Source of the DNA: Branchiostoma floridae
Lineage: Eukaryota; Chordata; Leptocardii; Amphioxiformes; Branchiostomatidae
DNA length: 35,353 bases
Assembly: GCF_000003815.2 (NCBI RefSeq)
Contig: NC_049979.1
Location: forward strand, 29,977,144 to 30,012,496
Reading direction: 5' to 3'
Shown here: in pieces, positions 32,230 through 35,353 of the stretch
Layout of the letters: every line of letters begins with the position of its first letter
Position numbering within the stretch: the stretch's first letter is position 1
The notes under the pieces: generated by a model
The model's input: the letters and a program-made list of their open reading frames with translations, nothing else
What the model was told of the DNA's origin: nothing
The model's database searches: none
Position numbers and translations under genes: made by a program

Positions 32230-33167
32230 TTAACCCTCAAACCGCCGTAGCTTTTTTGTGACGTAGACTACCGTAAGGGGTCAAAACTGACCCCAAAACG
32301 TTTTGTACAAATAGAGTTTTTGTGTGACTTTTTTGTGATTTGTATATATGTATAGTTTCATCAATCTATGTCGAACAACTCTGACGTGATTAGGTGAGAA
32401 TACTCCAAGCTTATTATAATAATTTATGCAAAAATGATGAGGACCACATTTTGCACCAACTCTATTCAGACCGGGAAGGAGGTTTCTGATGCCTGTACCA
32501 ACTTCAATTCCGTATAGCGCCTGAATGGCTTACGCTAGGGCCACCAAACTTGGTATTTTTTTCAGAAAAAGTTAATAGCAAACATTTTGAGTGAACAAAA
32601 TATGTTCATCATTTTTCATGTTGCCATTGTAACGGAATTCAGACAGACATATTCATTATGAAATTTTCTAATTTTGTATTAGACATTTAAGTTTTAAGGT
32701 TTTCTTGGCAAATAAGAGTTGTTTATCACATTTTATAAAGTTCAACGTAAATTTCATGACTCAGTTTTCTTAATTTATGCTAATTTGATGACGTCATCGG
32801 TCAAAATATAAGATGGCGGCTGATATTAACTAGATGATGTCGTAATGTCGTCATATAACATGAAAATGGCACAAAAGTTGTTACAATAATTTTGGCTTAC
32901 ATATACATCATTCTCTGAAAATTTCGTCATCCTACAATAACTAATTTAGGTGTGCGTCGCAAAAATGTGTTTAAAAAATGCTGGGGTCAGTTTTGACCCC
33001 ACTGGACCATGCATAAATTTTCTAGGATAACTTAATCAACAATGAGCCGATCTCGATAAAACCTTCAAGAAGTTATAAGACATATATACAAACAAACTCC
33101 TGGAAGGAAAATTGTTTTCGACCAGAAATGACATAATGGCACACATTGATAGTGGTTTGAGGGTTAA
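32230..33167 (-). mobile_element. Complete type IIb MITE (element 9)
   Basis: It runs TTAACCCTCAAACCGCCG to the complement of TTAACCCTCAAACCACTA at 33167, 938 bp with both TTAA sites, in the orientation opposite to element 5. Perfect hairpins are GGGGTCAAAACTGACCCC at 32277-32294 and GGGGTCAGTTTTGACCCC at 32983-33000. The embedded decayed type I end is at 32455-32560 (TCTATTCAGACCGGGAAGG, then GGCTTACGCTAGGGCCACC). The X-box variant GTTGCCATTGTAAC is at 32620-32633, TGACGTCA at 32789 and AAGATGGCGGC at 32810-32820. It is longer than element 5, so element 5 probably lost internal sequence. Confidence 0.88.
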
Positions 33168-33460
33168 AGAATGCACTCGCTTTTTTCTCCCGGAACCTGT
33201 GTGTATGTAATTGCCGTGTCAGTAATATGTAAAGCATAATTATAAGGTTTGGGGAAAATCATCTGTTTTTTTTTTTCAGAACCTGTGTGTCAGCAATGCC
33301 GTGACTGTAATATTAAAATATCACTGATTGAATAAAATCTTTCTATTTTGAGAACCTGTGTGTTTGTAATTACCGTGGCAGTAAAATGTAAAGGGTAAGG
33401 TTTGAAGAAAATCCTCTTTTTTTCGGAACCTGTGTGACTGTAATTGCCGTGACTGTAAGA
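33168..33460 (+). repeat. Satellite B, block 7
   Basis: About four monomers lie between elements 9 and 10. The last one breaks at GACTGTAAGA directly before TTAA. Confidence 0.88.
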
Positions 33461-34384
33461 TTAACCCTCAAGCACCCGACCTTTTTTTGCGACTAAAATG
33501 ACCGAGTGGGGTCCAAACGGACCCCAACATGTTTTGTTCATAAAATCTCAGTACAATTTCTTATCGGCGATCATTGTATGGTTTTATTGGTTTTATCGGT
33601 TTTATTTAATGATTTTATTGCTAGATCAAACTTGTTTATTAATATCATTAACATCCTGTGTAATTTTAAGTCACATTTCAAATCAAATACTCATAATTTA
33701 TGCTAATTTGATGACGTCATGGGTCAAAATCCAAGATGGCGGACGTCATTTCAACGATAAATACATGNNNNNNNNNNNNNNNNNNNNNNNNNNNNNNNNN
33801 NNNNNNNNNNNNNNNNNNNNNNNNNNNNNNNNNNNNNNNNNNNNNNNNNNNNNNNNNNNNNNNNNNNTTTTGCTAAATCCCGTCAAAATCTTTTATTTTC
33901 TTACAAAACACAATCACTTGATCATTTTAAGTCCATTTCTATTGGGTTTTGGGTTTATATGTGGAAAAAGTCGTATTTTAGAAAACTGAAGCTTGTCGAT
34001 CCAAGATGGCGGACAAATTTCGTCATTTTCTGACGTCATATAGACGTCAGTGTCGTCGTCATTGGCAACAAAAGTCTTGGCAGACTTAGACACTAATAAG
34101 ATAAGCTTTATAGTCATCATTTTGTTCAATACATATATGTATACCGGAAATTTCATATTTTGACGATTTTAGCCCAAAATATTACATTATGACGTCATAA
34201 TTACGTCATATTACGTCATAACGATACCAAAAATACAGGAAATATAAATCTTTACTAGTACATCATTCCCTCCAAATTTTCTGATCATAACCGAAGCCGT
34301 TTTGAAATTACGAAGGGGGGGGGGTCAAAAGGGCCCCCCCTTGGTCCCAGGAATCCCCAAAAAGCCTGGTCTAGATAGGGTTAA
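33461..34384 (+). mobile_element. Chimeric element with a IIa left end and a type I right end (element 10)
   Basis: The left end TTAACCCTCAAGCACCCGAC with hairpin GGGGTCCAAACGGACCCC (33508-33525) is type IIa. The right end, GCCTGGTCTAGATAGGGTTAA at 34384, is type I. The interior passes from IIa subterminal sequence into type I core near 33590-33690: TGACGTCA at 33712, 34031 and 34190, and AAGATGGCGGAC at 33733-33744 and 34003-34014. There is no X-box. A 100-N gap lies inside, so the chimera could partly be an assembly join, but each side shows type I core adjacent to its end. Confidence 0.75.
33768..33867. other. Assembly gap inside element 10 (100 N)
   Basis: Exactly 100 N, a gap of unknown true size. 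Any ORF running through it is unsupported. Confidence 0.98.
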
Positions 34385-35333
34385 GGTTTAGAGAAAATCA
34401 CCTGTTTCTTCTCTTGACTCATGTGTGCTTGTAATAGCCGTGTCATAAAGATAGAAAGTGTAACGTTTTGGAAAAATCCTTCGTTTTTTCGGAACTTGTA
34501 TGTTTGTAATATCGGTGACTGTAAGATTAAAAGAGTAATGTGTGTATAAAATCCACCCTTTTTGTAGAAACCTTTGTGTTTCTAAAACCCGCGTGTAAAA
34601 GATTTAAAATGGTAGTAATTGTATAAATTCCTTCGTTTTTCTCGGAACCTGTGTGTATGTAAAAGCCGTGTCTGTAAAATGTATGATGCAAGGTTTGAAG
34701 GAACTCCTCCTTTTTGTTGTTGTAGCAGGTGTGTTTGTAAAAGCCGCCTGTGTGATATGTAAGTTGTAATGTTTGGGGAAATTCCCCTTTTTCTCTCTCG
34801 GAACCTGTGTATTTGTAAATTCCGCGACTTAAGGCGTAAAGTGCAAGGTTTGATGAAAATCCTCTGTTTTTTGTCTTTGAACCTGTGTGTTTGTAAGAGC
34901 TGAGTCCGTAAGATGTAAATTGTAAGGTTTGCAGAAAAAAAGTGTAATGTTCGGAGGAAATCCTATTTTTTTTTTCTTTTTCTCGGAACCTGTGTGTTCG
35001 TTAAAGCCATGTCTGTAAGACAAAAAAGTAAGGTTTCTAGAAACCCTCTATTTTTTGTCTTTGAACCTGTGTGTTTGTAAGAGCTGAGTCCGTAAGATGT
35101 AAATTGTAAGGTTTGCAGAAAAAAAGTGTAATGTTCGGAGGAAATCCTATTATTTTTTTCTTTTTCTCGAAACCTGTGTGTTCGTTAAAGCCATGTCTGT
35201 AAGACAAAAAAAGTAAGGTTTCTAGAAACCCTCTGGTTTTTTTTTTGCAACCTGTTTGTTTGTAAAACGCCGTGTCTTTTAAAAGTAAAGTGTTAGGTAT
35301 AGAGAAAATCATCTCCCCTAGCTAATGTTCTCC
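34385..35333 (+). repeat. Satellite B array, block 8
   Basis: This block contains a very recent 184-bp duplication: 34873-35056 and 35057-35240 differ at only a few positions, mostly in homopolymers. Both run GTCTTTGAACCTGTGTGTTT, AGAGCTGAGTCCGTAAGATG, and so on to TTTCTAGAAACCCTCT. Other monomers in the block are as diverged as elsewhere. Confidence 0.92.
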
Positions 35334-35353
35334 TGTAGTTTAGATTCCGCCAT
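35334..35353 (-). mobile_element. Edge of a further type I core
   Basis: The last bases TGTAGTTTAGATTCCGCCAT match the type I segment at about 27921-27940 (TGTAGTTTAGATATCCGCCAT). Another truncated element therefore probably begins here and continues past the window. Confidence 0.55.

Noticed and set aside
17948-35312. Many 60 to 134 codon ORFs on both strands of satellite B
   Set aside because: They are translations of the same monomer in different frames, with frequent frame changes between monomers and no consistent strand.

Overview
This window looks like non-coding, repeat-rich DNA from an invertebrate animal genome, most likely marine; I cannot name the species. It is AT-rich, has no dense ORFs, and contains runs of N (assembly gaps), long tandem arrays and TTAA-flanked inverted-repeat elements. 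I found no intact protein-coding gene. The only protein-derived sequence I recognise is a decayed LINE reverse-transcriptase C-terminus at 8991-9264 on the minus strand.

Layout. 1-3692 is mostly single-copy sequence with two tiny duplications and one doubtful ORF. 3793-6001 is a GC-richer tandem array (satellite A, exact 75-bp period). 6122-17345 is mixed sequence: a 227-bp direct repeat on either side of a complete inverted-repeat element (7201-8155), the LINE remnant, two gaps of 784-785 bp, degenerate tandem repeats (about 11040-11420 and 14330-15370) and a clear 199-bp duplication (13391-13767). From 17943 to the right edge a second, unrelated satellite (B, period about 75 bp, roughly 120 monomers, all in one orientation) forms the background. 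Miniature inverted-repeat elements interrupt it repeatedly, and there is one island of other sequence at about 30051-30870.

The main story is the inverted-repeat elements. All are bounded by TTAA followed by CCCT, as in piggyBac-type transposons, and none carries a transposase ORF. There are three terminus types. Type I is TTAA CCCTATTCAGACCGGG. Type IIa is TTAA CCCTCAARCACCCGA with GGGGTCC...GGACCCC hairpins. Type IIb is TTAA CCCTCAAACC with GGGGTCA...TGACCCC hairpins. All three enclose the same core, and the type II elements still hold a decayed type I end inside them. The core repeatedly carries three motifs identical or close to animal transcription-factor sites: the palindromic RFX X-box (GTTGCCATGGCAAC), the palindromic CRE (TGACGTCA, at least 17 exact copies, all inside elements) and a YY1-like AAGATGGCGGMC. 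This mobile cassette, and the way the elements nest, exchange ends and duplicate together with the satellite, is the most interesting content.

There is no operon or pathway to describe. The components are related by insertion history: satellite B first, then type I elements, then type II elements inserted into TTAA sites of type I copies, then duplication of the composite.
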